Part shown: positions 53,740 through 63,280 of the stretch, piece by piece
Layout of the letters: every line of letters starts with the position of its first letter
Position numbering within the stretch: the first letter of the stretch is position 1
Origin: Neptunitalea lumnitzerae
GTDB lineage: Bacteria > Bacteroidota > Bacteroidia > Flavobacteriales > Flavobacteriaceae
Reading direction: 5' to 3'
DNA length: 64,000 bases
NCBI RefSeq assembly: GCF_027924185.1
Contig: NZ_BRVO01000001.1
Span: 496,001 to 560,000, forward strand
Position numbers and translations under genes: made by a program
The notes under the pieces: generated by a model
What the model saw: only the letters and a program-made list of their open reading frames with translations
Databases searched by the model: none
Told to the model about the DNA's origin: nothing

Positions 53740-53747
53740 TATTTTTG
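53740..53747 (+). promoter_or_regulatory. promoter -7 element TATTTTTG
   Basis: This exact TAnnTTTG match is 29 bases upstream of the ATG at 53776 and overlaps the leader of the divergent DUF6427 gene. Confidence 0.5.
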
Positions 53748-53775
53748 TGTAGTAAATATAATTCAACTTTTACTC

Positions 53776-54003
53776 ATGAAAGATTTATTCGAAGGAATTG
53801 CGAACTTATTCACAGATGTTTTATTCATCCCATTAGATTACTTAAGAAGTCTTGAGTTAGAAAACTGGTGGGCAGCTAGTACATTAAGCTGGATTTTCAT
53901 CATTATCGGCTTTGTTGCATTTGTATATTGGATGCGTGAGCTATCTAAATACAACAAAACCGAACCTGAAGACAAATCTGTATCTGCGCATTCTTTCATC
54001 TAA
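53776..54003 (+). CDS. DUF6341-like small membrane protein
   Basis: The 75-aa protein begins KDLFEGIANLFTDVLFIPLD and has a conserved WWAAS motif before a membrane helix at about 36-55 (LSWIFIIIGFVAFVYWM). It matches a small family (DUF6341) of unknown function in flavobacteria. It ends immediately at the convergent purD stop. Confidence 0.7.
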   Translation: MKDLFEGIANLFTDVLFIPLDYLRSLELENWWAASTLSWIFIIIGFVAFVYWMRELSKYNKTEPEDKSVSAHSFI

Positions 54004-55281
54004 TTAAAGATCGAATCCGATATCTTTACGATAATAAATCTTATCAAAATCTAGCAACGCTATATTTTGATAAGATTTTTTTAGCGCTTCTTTAAAATCA
54101 TTACCAAAAGCGGTTACAGCAATAACTCTACCTCCGCTTGTTACAGTTTTACCATCTTTTATAGTAGTTCCTGCATGAAACACTATAGCATCTGTATCTG
54201 TAATATTTTCTTCTCCTGTAATTTCTTTACCTTTTTCATAGGCTTCCGGATATCCTCCTGAAACCGCCATAACTGTAGTAGCAGTTCTTTCATCTAACTC
54301 TAAAGTAACTTCGTTTAACGTTTGAGAACCAACCGCCTCTAGTAAAGTTACCATATCTGTTTTAATTCTTGGCAGTACAACCTCTGTTTCAGGGTCTCCC
54401 ATACGCACATTATATTCAATTACATACGGATCGTTAGCCACCTTAATTAAACCAATAAATATAAAGCCTTTATAAGGTATGTTATCTTTTTGAAGTCCTT
54501 CTACTGTAGGTTTTACAATACGGTCTTCTATTTTCTGCATAAATTCGTCATCTGCAAATGGCACCGGAGAAACAGCTCCCATTCCACCTGTATTTAAACC
54601 AGCATCTCCTTCTCCAATTCTCTTATAATCTTTAGCAGTAGGCAATACTTTGTAGTTTTTACCATCGGTAAGTACAAAAACACTTAGCTCAATACCACTT
54701 AAAAACTCTTCAATAACCACTTTTGTACTAGCATCACCAAACTTAGCATCTACTAGCATATTCTCTAATTCAGCTTTCGCCTCATCAATATTTTCAATAA
54801 TTAGCACACCTTTACCAGCCGCTAAACCATCTGCCTTTAGTACGTAAGGAGGCAACAATGTTTCTAAAAACTCACATCCCTCTTTAACGGTATCTTTCGT
54901 AAAACTTTTATAAGCTGCTGTTGGTATGTTATGACGGTCCATAAACTCTTTAGCAAACTCTTTACTACCTTCCAACGTTGCTCCTAACTTTTCTGGCCCT
55001 ATCACAGGTATGTCTTTTAAAGCCTCGTCTTGTAAAAAGAAATCGTGTACACCTCTCACTAACGGATCTTCTGGCCCAACAACTACCAAGGTTATGTTTT
55101 CGTCTATTACCAATTGTTTTACGGCTTCAAAATCTGTTGCGCTAATAGCAACATTAGTAGCTATTTTATGAGTACCGGCATTTCCCGGTGCTACAAATAG
55201 CTTATTCACCTTACTACTTTGTGCAATTTTCCATGCAAAAGTGTGTTCTCTACCTCCTGATCCTAAAATAAGAATGTTCAT
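54004..55281 (-). CDS. purD: phosphoribosylamine-glycine ligase
   Basis: PurD is the second enzyme of purine synthesis. The N-terminal [12 protein letters not shown], the ATP-grasp block [15 protein letters not shown] and [11 protein letters not shown] are clear, and the end ([18 protein letters not shown]) is typical. The 425-aa length is normal. Its ATG overlaps the stop of the GT2 gene (ATGA), so it is the distal gene of the polysaccharide operon. Confidence 0.97.
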   Translation of the reverse strand: MNILILGSGGREHTFAWKIAQSSKVNKLFVAPGNAGTHKIATNVAISATDFEAVKQLVIDENITLVVVGPEDPLVRGVHDFFLQDEALKDIPVIGPEKLGATLEGSKEFAKEFMDRHNIPTAAYKSFTKDTVKEGCEFLETLLPPYVLKADGLAAGKGVLIIENIDEAKAELENMLVDAKFGDASTKVVIEEFLSGIELSVFVLTDGKNYKVLPTAKDYKRIGEGDAGLNTGGMGAVSPVPFADDEFMQKIEDRIVKPTVEGLQKDNIPYKGFIFIGLIKVANDPYVIEYNVRMGDPETEVVLPRIKTDMVTLLEAVGSQTLNEVTLELDERTATTVMAVSGGYPEAYEKGKEITGEENITDTDAIVFHAGTTIKDGKTVTSGGRVIAVTAFGNDFKEALKKSYQNIALLDFDKIYYRKDIGFDL

Positions 55282-56054
55282 GAATGTTTTTTAGTTTGCT
55301 TAGATTTTACAAAAAAATGCTCTATTAAAAACCGCGATAAATATGTTCCCGACTTTAAAATGCCAAAGTTAAGTGCCTTTCGGTAAAAAATATAATTATG
55401 TTTTAATAAATTGAATTTATTTGAAGAAATTGAGTTTTTTCTGATTCTGTAATAAGCCAAAACCTCTGGTATTCCATATGCTTTTCCGCTTTTTTTGATA
55501 CACGACAACCATAACCCCCAATCTTGGCGTTTTCTAATAAGTGGCATGTATATTTTCCCTAACTCCTTGGCATTGTACATACCCGTTAAATTACCTACGT
55601 AATTACTCTTTAGCATTTTACCTAAACTAACCTCTGGTAATGCCTCTATAGTAACCCCCATCAATTCACCTTGCTCATCCATTAGTTGGTAGCTAGAAAA
55701 AGATACTAGCGCATCTTTATGAGATTCCATAAACTTTACCTGTACCTTCAGTTTTTCTGGTAACCATATATCATCTGCATCTAGAAAAGCTATATAATGT
55801 CCTTTTGCCATATTTATAGCCTTGTTACGGGCATAACCGGCACCTTTGTTAGTTGGCAACGCTACAAACTTAATTCGAGCGTCCTGACGCTTATAATTAC
55901 TTATAATTGCAGTGGTAGTATCTGTAGATGCATCATCTACAATTAGCATTTCCCAATAGGGATAGGTTTGCTTTTGAACTGATGCAATAGTAGCCTCTAT
56001 AAATTGCTCAGAGTTGTAGGTTGGTGTTATGATGGAAACTAATGGTTTTGCCAA
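55278..56054 (-). CDS. glycosyltransferase family 2
   Basis: The 258-aa protein is a GT-A fold transferase: [20 protein letters not shown] at the start, IVDDASTD as the first acidic motif, and [13 protein letters not shown] with the metal-binding DxD. It transfers a sugar to a lipid-linked acceptor at the inner membrane. It lies four bases before, and overlaps, purD. Confidence 0.92.
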   Translation of the reverse strand: MAKPLVSIITPTYNSEQFIEATIASVQKQTYPYWEMLIVDDASTDTTTAIISNYKRQDARIKFVALPTNKGAGYARNKAINMAKGHYIAFLDADDIWLPEKLKVQVKFMESHKDALVSFSSYQLMDEQGELMGVTIEALPEVSLGKMLKSNYVGNLTGMYNAKELGKIYMPLIRKRQDWGLWLSCIKKSGKAYGIPEVLAYYRIRKNSISSNKFNLLKHNYIFYRKALNFGILKSGTYLSRFLIEHFFVKSKQTKKHS

Positions 56055-56059
56055 AATTA

Positions 56060-57112
56060 CTAGCTTAAAGGTTGATATTCGGTTAAAGCATTCATTAATG
56101 CTTCTTTAATCTTCTGGGGTGAATGAATATGCGTTATTAAATCTTCTAGTTGTTCGTAAATCTGATGTATATTATGGGTTAATTTAAATTCGTTTAAAGC
56201 TATAATTTTATCATGAGAAGTGGTTTTTACCTCAGCATTTCTTTCGTGTAAAGCTTCCTTCAACTTTTCGCCAGATTGTAACCCGGTTTCAATAATACTC
56301 ACAGGAGTAACCCCCAATTGAGTAATTAACTTCTGCAAAATGCTTTCTATTTTTAAAGGAGCTCCCATGTTAAAAGTATACAACACCTCATCTTCAGAAA
56401 AACACAAACATTGTAAAATTAAATTACAAGCGTTTGATATGGTTAAAAAATAGCGTTCTACCTCTTTATGAGTTAATGTAACTGGCTTCTGATGTAATAA
56501 TTGATTGGTAAACTTTTCTATAACCGAACCATTAGAATTAAATACATTACCAAACCTAACAATACTTAAAGATGTATTTTTAGCATGTTTATGCCTTTCT
56601 AATACGTATTGTTCTGCTAGCTGTTTTGTAGCTCCCAAAACACTTACAGGACTTACTGCCTTATCAGTAGAAATAAGCATACACTTTTCACAGTTTTTCT
56701 CAATGGAAAGGTCTACCACATTTTTAGTACCAATAGCATTTACACTAATAGCCTCAGCCGGATTTTCCTCTGTAAGCCATACGTGTTTATAGGCTGCTAC
56801 ATGAATTACAATTGCTGGTTGTGCTGTTTCAAAAATATACGTTAACCTATTGGTATTTCTTATATCTGCTAAGTAAGCACTATGGGTAATATTATGCTCT
56901 TTTAAGTATAAACTAATTGTGTGCAGTGGTGTTTCTGCAATGTCAACTAAAATTATAGCACTAGGTGAAAAAGATGCAATTTTTTTTACCAAATGGCTTC
57001 CTATACTACCTCCTGCCCCTGTAACCAAAATATTTTTACCTGATACAATAGCCTCTATAGCCTCATTATCAACATTGTAATTCACATCAGGTATAATATC
57101 TGATTCTTTCAT
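56060..57112 (-). CDS. CapD-type nucleotide-sugar dehydratase (SDR)
   Basis: The 350-aa extended SDR has the Rossmann motif GAGGSIG (32-38), STDKAVSP (TDK at 149-151) and then L159xxxK163 (VLGATK). The usual YxxxK Tyr is replaced by Leu; in WbpM/PglF-type dehydratases it is Met. The large membrane domain of WbpM and PglF is missing. It is probably a UDP-GlcNAc 4,6-dehydratase making the keto intermediate for the aminotransferase next to it, but a change of specificity is possible. Confidence 0.8.
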   Translation of the reverse strand: MKESDIIPDVNYNVDNEAIEAIVSGKNILVTGAGGSIGSHLVKKIASFSPSAIILVDIAETPLHTISLYLKEHNITHSAYLADIRNTNRLTYIFETAQPAIVIHVAAYKHVWLTEENPAEAISVNAIGTKNVVDLSIEKNCEKCMLISTDKAVSPVSVLGATKQLAEQYVLERHKHAKNTSLSIVRFGNVFNSNGSVIEKFTNQLLHQKPVTLTHKEVERYFLTISNACNLILQCLCFSEDEVLYTFNMGAPLKIESILQKLITQLGVTPVSIIETGLQSGEKLKEALHERNAEVKTTSHDKIIALNEFKLTHNIHQIYEQLEDLITHIHSPQKIKEALMNALTEYQPLS

Positions 57113-57151
57113 TCTAAATTTTTTACCTAAAATACAAAAAAGAAATTTTGC

Positions 57152-58333
57152 CTATTGCTCTAAATAGGTTTTAATACAATTTTCAAGATATGCTAAATCT
57201 TGTTCTTCTAATACGGGAGAAGACGGTAAACACAAGCCCATATTAAAAACAGTTTCAGAAACACCGGTACTAAAAAATTTACAATGCTGGTATACTGGTT
57301 GCAAATGCATTGGTTTCCAAAGGTACCTTGTTTCTATATTCTTTTTCTCTAAAAAAGCCTTTAACCCATGATTAGATTTATTGAAATTGTTTGGTTTTAT
57401 AATCACGCACGTTAACCAATAATTGGTACTATAAACCTCATCTGGCGCTTGCATAACCTCAACAAAATCATACGTTTTAAAAAGATTACTATAAAAAGTA
57501 TGTATTACAGCTCTTTTAGAAAGAAACGCTGGCAATTTAGTTAGTTGAGCACGACCAATAGCAGCAAGTATATTACTTTGTGCATAATTATACCCTACAT
57601 TCTTATGCTCGTAATACGGTGTAGCCTCTTTCGCTTGGTTGGCTAAATACCGTACTTGTGTGGCTTGTTCTTCCGTTTTACACAACACCAATCCTCCGCT
57701 AGTCATGGTAATCATTTTATTACCATTAAAAGAAAAGATACCCATATCTGCTAACGTACCACAATAAGCCCCTTTATAGCTACTTCCTAAAGCCTCTGCA
57801 CTATCTTCTACAACAGGTATATGATACGCTTTACTAATCTCTAATATACGCTTGTAGTTACAAGGCATACCATATAAATCTACGGTAATAATTGCTTTAG
57901 GCGTTTGGTTCTTGCTAACAAAATATTTAATAGCTTTTTCAAGCTGATCCGGGCACATATTCCAAGTAGAATTTTCAGAATCTATAAGTACTGGAATGGC
58001 CCCTACATAAGTAATAGGATTTACCGAAGCCGCAAATGTAAAATTTTGTACTAAAACAATATCACCTGCACCCACCCCTAAGGTTTTTAAAGCTAAGTGT
58101 ATGGCGGCTGTTCCAGAAGATACTAAAACCGGTATATAACTTGTTTTTAAATACTGCTGAAGTTCTGCCTCAAACTTAGTACATTGAGGCCCTTGCGGTG
58201 CCATCCAATGGTCTAAAAGACTTTCAGAAATATATTGTTGCTCCAGCTCGTTAGTACAAGCAGGAGATAATAATATTTTCTTACGCTCTGTCAAATAGAA
58301 AGTTTTAGAACAATTAATATGCTTTTTCTTCAC
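57152..58333 (-). CDS. DegT/DnrJ/EryC1/StrS aminotransferase
   Basis: The 393-aa PLP enzyme has LVSSGTAAIHLALKTLGVG, the PLP-associated EDSAEALGS, and the Schiff-base Lys in FSFNGNKMITMTSGG. Such enzymes add an amino group to a keto-sugar nucleotide. It fits with the dehydratase to make a 4-amino-4,6-dideoxy sugar. Its start overlaps the sugar transferase gene by 20 bases. Confidence 0.9.
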   Translation of the reverse strand: MKKKHINCSKTFYLTERKKILLSPACTNELEQQYISESLLDHWMAPQGPQCTKFEAELQQYLKTSYIPVLVSSGTAAIHLALKTLGVGAGDIVLVQNFTFAASVNPITYVGAIPVLIDSENSTWNMCPDQLEKAIKYFVSKNQTPKAIITVDLYGMPCNYKRILEISKAYHIPVVEDSAEALGSSYKGAYCGTLADMGIFSFNGNKMITMTSGGLVLCKTEEQATQVRYLANQAKEATPYYEHKNVGYNYAQSNILAAIGRAQLTKLPAFLSKRAVIHTFYSNLFKTYDFVEVMQAPDEVYSTNYWLTCVIIKPNNFNKSNHGLKAFLEKKNIETRYLWKPMHLQPVYQHCKFFSTGVSETVFNMGLCLPSSPVLEEQDLAYLENCIKTYLEQ

Positions 58334-59675
58334 CCTTTACAGCATTGTAAACAGTAAGAAATATAATTTTTAAATCTAGAAGTATAGACCAGTTTTCAAT
58401 ATAGAAAATATCGTATTTAACTCTATTAATAATATCGTTATCAGTTTCTACCTCTCCTCTATACCCACGTACTTGAGCCAAACCGGTAATACCAGGCTTT
58501 ATAAAGTGGCGTACCATAAACTTATCAATACGCTTTGCAAAATTCTCTGTATGTGATATCATGTGAGGTCTTGGCCCAACAACCGACATATCTCCTAACA
58601 ATACATTATAAAACTGAGGAAGTTCATCGATACTGGTTTTACGCAATATTCTACCCACTTTTGTAATTCTAGCATCTCCTTTAGTAGCCTGCTGCTTATT
58701 GGCATTTTTATTAGGCGTCATAGATCTGAATTTAAAACATTCAAATTCATGGTACCCTACACCGCTCCTTTTTTGTTTAAAGAAAACAGGACCTCTAGAC
58801 TCTAACTTTATCAATAACGCCACTAACGGTGTTAACCATGATAAAACCAAAATAATAACCAAAGAAGAAAACAAAATATCAAATCCTCTTTTCACTATTT
58901 TATTAATTGGTTCATCTACCAAAATACTTCTTAAAGATAATATTGGGGTATAACCGTAATACTCATATTTAAGCTGCTTACTAAAAATAGCCTTATTATC
59001 TGGCATAAACTTAATAAGCTTTAAATTGTTATCTGCAAAGGCTATAAACTCAGCTATATCATCATCATTCATTTCCGCTAAAGAGCAGTATATTTCATCA
59101 ATGTTATTGTCTATAATAAAATTGAAACATCCTTCTAAAGATGAAAACGTAGCATTGTGACCTACCGAAACAAAACTCACAAAATGAAAACCTAACTCTG
59201 GATTCTTCTCAAAGAAATCCTTTAACATTATGGTATTCTTGTTTTGACCAATAATGATGATTCTCTTTTGACTACCCCCCAAAACTCTACGATACCTTTT
59301 CATGAAAAAGAAAATGGTAATACGTACGGTACCCATAAAAGCAAGAATAAGAATAGCATAAGCCAATATTTGCGTTGGGTGGATTGGATATTTATAGTAA
59401 AAACCAAAATAGGTAAATGTGAATAATAAGGTAACAAAACTTTGCTTAAAAGTTTTAGAAGCAATGCTAATGAGATTGGTATACCTATGTATTTCGTAAA
59501 AGTTTTGCTGTAAAGAAGTAAAAAACCAAACTACTGAGGTAAAAATGTAGAAACTTAGTTCAAATGAGCCATTGAATAGAAAAAAGTGACCTAGGATGTT
59601 TAAAATAAGAATATCTATCACAAACGACATAGGCCTTATAAGACCAGTCGATTTACGTTTCTTCACTATACTCAT
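58314..59675 (-). CDS. initiating sugar-phosphate transferase (polyprenyl glycosylphosphotransferase)
   Basis: N-terminal helices (about four) are followed by a CoA-binding-like domain (GGSQKRIIIIGQNKN) and the bacterial sugar transferase domain at about 260-450. KRGFDILFSSLVIILVLSW is the reentrant helix, FECFKFRSM the donor site and SIDELPQFYNVL carries the catalytic Asp-Glu pair. It places the first sugar phosphate on undecaprenyl phosphate. The 147 bases before it (59676-59822) show nothing clear. Confidence 0.92.
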   Translation of the reverse strand: MSIVKKRKSTGLIRPMSFVIDILILNILGHFFLFNGSFELSFYIFTSVVWFFTSLQQNFYEIHRYTNLISIASKTFKQSFVTLLFTFTYFGFYYKYPIHPTQILAYAILILAFMGTVRITIFFFMKRYRRVLGGSQKRIIIIGQNKNTIMLKDFFEKNPELGFHFVSFVSVGHNATFSSLEGCFNFIIDNNIDEIYCSLAEMNDDDIAEFIAFADNNLKLIKFMPDNKAIFSKQLKYEYYGYTPILSLRSILVDEPINKIVKRGFDILFSSLVIILVLSWLTPLVALLIKLESRGPVFFKQKRSGVGYHEFECFKFRSMTPNKNANKQQATKGDARITKVGRILRKTSIDELPQFYNVLLGDMSVVGPRPHMISHTENFAKRIDKFMVRHFIKPGITGLAQVRGYRGEVETDNDIINRVKYDIFYIENWSILLDLKIIFLTVYNAVKGEEKAY

Positions 59676-59822
59676 AATTGGTTAGTTATCTAAAAAAAAA
59701 TTTATGGAGTATAAAACTAATAAATATATCTATATCTAAAACAAAATTTAAAACAATATTGCATTAAATATTACACCAAAAAATTCATTTTTTATACAAA
59801 AACTAAACCTTAAGTTATTAGA

Positions 59823-60962
59823 TTAATAATCTGAATATCTTGAATATATACTTTCTAAGATGGGTATATTTTTTTCAAGATTAAAAATTTCGTCAAAAAC
59901 CATGTGAGAATTACTTTCAAAACGAGCTCTTAATTTCTCTTCGTGATACAATTTATCAATACGTTTTACCATAGTAGGCACATCATCTTGCTTTACTATG
60001 TACCCATTAAATCCGTCTTCAATTAAGTCTACATTACCATCACATTCAGTAACCACACACGCCTTAGATAATGCCAAACTTTCAATAATAGAATACGGCA
60101 ATCCTTCATAACGCGAAGTAGATATATACAACCAAGATTCTTTTATAATGGTAAAAATCTTCTCTCTTTCAATCCACTCAATTAACGACACATTCTTTTG
60201 AAGTCCTAAATCATCAATCATTTTCACAATCGAATCTTTATTTGGGCTATACTCCCCCACTCCCATCACTACTAAATGAATATTAGGTATAGCAATTTTT
60301 AATTGTGCTATTACCTTAATCATCATTTCAATATTTTTTTGATAAGATGGTCTACCAACGGTACAGATATAGTTAGGTTTTAAATTAAACTCTTCAAAAA
60401 CCTTAGCTGTATCTGGGGTGTTTTTAATAGGTAGTACAGAATTTTTAAATACAATTACTCGTTTCTTTCTATAACCTACTTCCTTTAAACCTCTATTCAT
60501 TTCAGAATCTGAAGTAGCCAACAAATAAGAATTGAAACGTCTGAAGATTTTCTCTATGGTAAGATATACTGTTTTAGCTAATGGAGAACTTGCACTTAAG
60601 TAAGAATACGCATGAGGAGTGTGTAATACAGGAACTTTATAAAATAACGAAGCTAACCTACCAATAATACCACCTTTGGCACTATGGGCATGTATAAGAT
60701 CTGGTTTTTCTTTTCTTAGTATTTTAACGGTCTCATATACACATTTCAGATCTTTAACAATACTAATTTCTCTTTGAATAGGTATCTTATATTCTAACAG
60801 TTGTTCTCCTTTGTTATTCTTATACCTCCTTTTCTTCTCATCTTTCTGATGAATAACTATATTCTCAAACTTATCAGAATTAATATTCTCAGAAATCAAT
60901 CTCAAATATATCTCTAGTCCACCAACTGAGTGTGTAACATGCGCTATCTTAATCTTTCTCAA
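59823..60962 (-). CDS. glycosyltransferase family 4
   Basis: The 379-aa GT-B protein has HVTHSVGGLEIYLRLIS at the start, IHAHSAKGGIIGRLASL in the acceptor half, and the donor-binding TVGRPSYQKNIEM and STSRYEGLPYSIIESLALSK (the E-x7-E motif). It is predicted to extend the repeat unit. It overlaps the O-antigen ligase gene by 14 bases. Confidence 0.9.
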   Translation of the reverse strand: MRKIKIAHVTHSVGGLEIYLRLISENINSDKFENIVIHQKDEKKRRYKNNKGEQLLEYKIPIQREISIVKDLKCVYETVKILRKEKPDLIHAHSAKGGIIGRLASLFYKVPVLHTPHAYSYLSASSPLAKTVYLTIEKIFRRFNSYLLATSDSEMNRGLKEVGYRKKRVIVFKNSVLPIKNTPDTAKVFEEFNLKPNYICTVGRPSYQKNIEMMIKVIAQLKIAIPNIHLVVMGVGEYSPNKDSIVKMIDDLGLQKNVSLIEWIEREKIFTIIKESWLYISTSRYEGLPYSIIESLALSKACVVTECDGNVDLIEDGFNGYIVKQDDVPTMVKRIDKLYHEEKLRARFESNSHMVFDEIFNLEKNIPILESIYSRYSDY

Positions 60963-62241
60963 CGTATCCTGTTATTTTTGTATTATAAAAATACTGATTG
61001 GCAAATATAGCAAACCATAAAGCACTAAAGGTAATACCATCATACCTAATTAAAAAATCGTCTGTAAGATTAGAAATAAAAAATAATAAACAAAACGATA
61101 TTACGACCGGATGCTTCATTTGCCAGCCCAAGTAACCCATACCAAACATAAAACAAATAACGCCTATAAAACCAAGCACTCCAAATTTGAGTAAAAAGTC
61201 TATGTATTGGTTGTGCGTGGGAAATTCATATTTAGCTAAAAACTGCTGGTCCGTTTCTTTATAATAGTTTACCAATTCATTTCGGGCATCAGAAGCACCA
61301 TACCCAATAATCCAATTATCTTCTGCAAGTTCTAATGCCGATTTCCAGATAGAAACTCGTGTAACTAACTTATTAAAAAATCGAATTTCAGGATGTTCCA
61401 CAGCATCCAAATTCCCAACATACTCCATATCTGAAAAACTACCTTTTGTATATTTCTCAACGGAATACGGAAAAACTTTTACAAATACAACCATGATAAG
61501 AATCACCGAACTGAAGAGTAATGCTGATATTTTAACTGCCTTATAAATATTTTTGTTTTTGAAAAGTTCAAAAAAACAAACTACACCATACCCCAATAAA
61601 GTTATTACCACAGCAACCCTAGTATTTATATACATTACTATAACCAAAGATAGTAACAAAAATAGTCCACTAATTAGCTTACTCTGCAACCGCTTCCCTG
61701 CAGCAAACAAAAGATATAAACATGAAATACTTACAAAAGACATATGTAAGTTAAATGCTGGAGCATGAATACCTACAAAATTGGCAAAATGATATCCCAT
61801 TTCCCAAAGGTGTTTACCATGATAGTATTTAATAACATGTTCAGGATAATTATAAGCATAGGCTCCATAAGCCATAAATACTATTACCACCATAATGTAG
61901 CCATACAATTTTAAAAACCATTTAAAATTGATAGCTTTATAATAACCGAGCAAGAACGTTGGAAAAATAATAAAAGATAAACGCTTTTCTGCCGATTTTA
62001 ATCCAGCCCCCAAACTATCATTATTCCATAAGAATAGTACATCTAGTAAAAACGGAATTGCTACTATAACCCACCAAATAAGCTTTTTCCTATCATATTT
62101 TAACCTATTAAAAGTTAATAGATTAAATGCTACAAATATCAGAATACAAATAGTACTAAATTTTCTGAAAATTAACGTAGAAGCAATTAACAACAGAAAA
62201 CTAAAGAAAATCTTATCGTAGTTTCTTTCTAAAATCTTCAT
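60949..62241 (-). CDS. O-antigen ligase/polymerase family membrane protein
   Basis: The start is set at 62241 (MKILERNYDKIFFSFLLLIA). A longer frame from 62445 is a shadow of the neighbouring gene. The 430-aa protein has about 11 helices, the large periplasmic loop and the WaaL-type blocks IIGYGASDARNELVNYY and FPTHNQYIDFLLKFG. It probably ligates or polymerises polysaccharide. Its start overlaps the preceding gene by 29 bases. Confidence 0.82.
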   Translation of the reverse strand: MKILERNYDKIFFSFLLLIASTLIFRKFSTICILIFVAFNLLTFNRLKYDRKKLIWWVIVAIPFLLDVLFLWNNDSLGAGLKSAEKRLSFIIFPTFLLGYYKAINFKWFLKLYGYIMVVIVFMAYGAYAYNYPEHVIKYYHGKHLWEMGYHFANFVGIHAPAFNLHMSFVSISCLYLLFAAGKRLQSKLISGLFLLLSLVIVMYINTRVAVVITLLGYGVVCFFELFKNKNIYKAVKISALLFSSVILIMVVFVKVFPYSVEKYTKGSFSDMEYVGNLDAVEHPEIRFFNKLVTRVSIWKSALELAEDNWIIGYGASDARNELVNYYKETDQQFLAKYEFPTHNQYIDFLLKFGVLGFIGVICFMFGMGYLGWQMKHPVVISFCLLFFISNLTDDFLIRYDGITFSALWFAIFANQYFYNTKITGYVEKD

Positions 62242-63280
62242 AATAAAATAGATAATATAACAACGGAAAAATACCTGCCTTATGACGCGTAGCAGATCCC
62301 AAATCAGGTTCAAAAATACCTTGCACCACAAAGAATGAAAATAAGATGAAAAATAACCATAATTCTTCATTCTTATACCTCCCCTTATCAAGGCATCTTC
62401 CAAATCTTTTAAATAAAATGAAAAAAACCAGAAATTGCCACACAATAAATACCATTATGTGTGGAGATTTTAAGTACTTTAATCCATTAAACGGAAGATT
62501 TACTGATAAAAAACCATAGACAATACCAATAGACTCACCGTACCAAGTATCTGGCTTTACAGGCGATAAAATCATGGAGTTGGCATTCTCTGACCCTAAA
62601 CGCTCTGAATTTACATAATATCTTGTTTTCTCTGATAAAAACACCCCTTTTAAGGCTCCGTAACTAAGTGAAATAAAAATTAAAACAATAAGAGAGGTTG
62701 AGATAGCTAAAACTCTTTTGTTTTCTATTCTCAATCTACTAACGTAATACATAACCACTATTAAAACGGATATAAATGCATAATAAGGCCTAAAAAAGAA
62801 CGCGTATGTAACTAACATAAGTATTGCTATAGTAACTTTTTTAGATAGCTTATACGAAGCATTTTTAAAAAGAAATACCAAAGCAGCTATAAATAAATAA
62901 TTTATAAACTCTTTAGAGGGCATTGATATATAAATGGCTATAACGGCAAACATAAAGTAGATTAAGACATTCTTTATGTTTATGATATGAAAACGTTCTG
63001 GTATACCTATTTTGTAAAGCACAATCATAAAAATACTGTACTGTAAAAAACCTATAAAAGCAAAATGTACGTACCGTAAACCCGTAATTTTATAAAACAA
63101 AATTGTTAAGGGGTAACTACCCACAAATCCTATTTCATTGTACCTATCTAAAATAAGGATGTTTGTATCTAAGAAAAATCGGTGAGGCAAAAATAACGTT
63201 GTGGTACTAGCAATAAGCAAACCTGCTAACGCTAATACAAAAAAGGTTAATTTATTTAGCTTTAAAACTCTACCCCCCAT
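62213..63280 (-). CDS. multi-spanning membrane protein, EpsG/Wzy-like
   Basis: The 355-aa protein has about ten helices. FLDTNILILDRYNEIGFVGS and ISMPSKEFINYLFIAALVF resemble EpsG-type polysaccharide polymerases; the S-K-E motif (PSKEF) is a familiar part of that family. The assignment is tentative. The start overlaps the end of the GT4 gene by 11 bases. With the O-antigen ligase-like gene next to it, one of the two is likely the polymerase. Confidence 0.6.
   Translation of the reverse strand: MGGRVLKLNKLTFFVLALAGLLIASTTTLFLPHRFFLDTNILILDRYNEIGFVGSYPLTILFYKITGLRYVHFAFIGFLQYSIFMIVLYKIGIPERFHIINIKNVLIYFMFAVIAIYISMPSKEFINYLFIAALVFLFKNASYKLSKKVTIAILMLVTYAFFFRPYYAFISVLIVVMYYVSRLRIENKRVLAISTSLIVLIFISLSYGALKGVFLSEKTRYYVNSERLGSENANSMILSPVKPDTWYGESIGIVYGFLSVNLPFNGLKYLKSPHIMVFIVWQFLVFFILFKRFGRCLDKGRYKNEELWLFFILFSFFVVQGIFEPDLGSATRHKAGIFPLLYYLFYYEDFRKKLR

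Noticed and set aside
62242-62445. N-terminal extension of the O-antigen ligase-like protein
   Set aside because: It overlaps the neighbouring membrane protein gene far into its coding region; the Met at 62241 gives a normal start.
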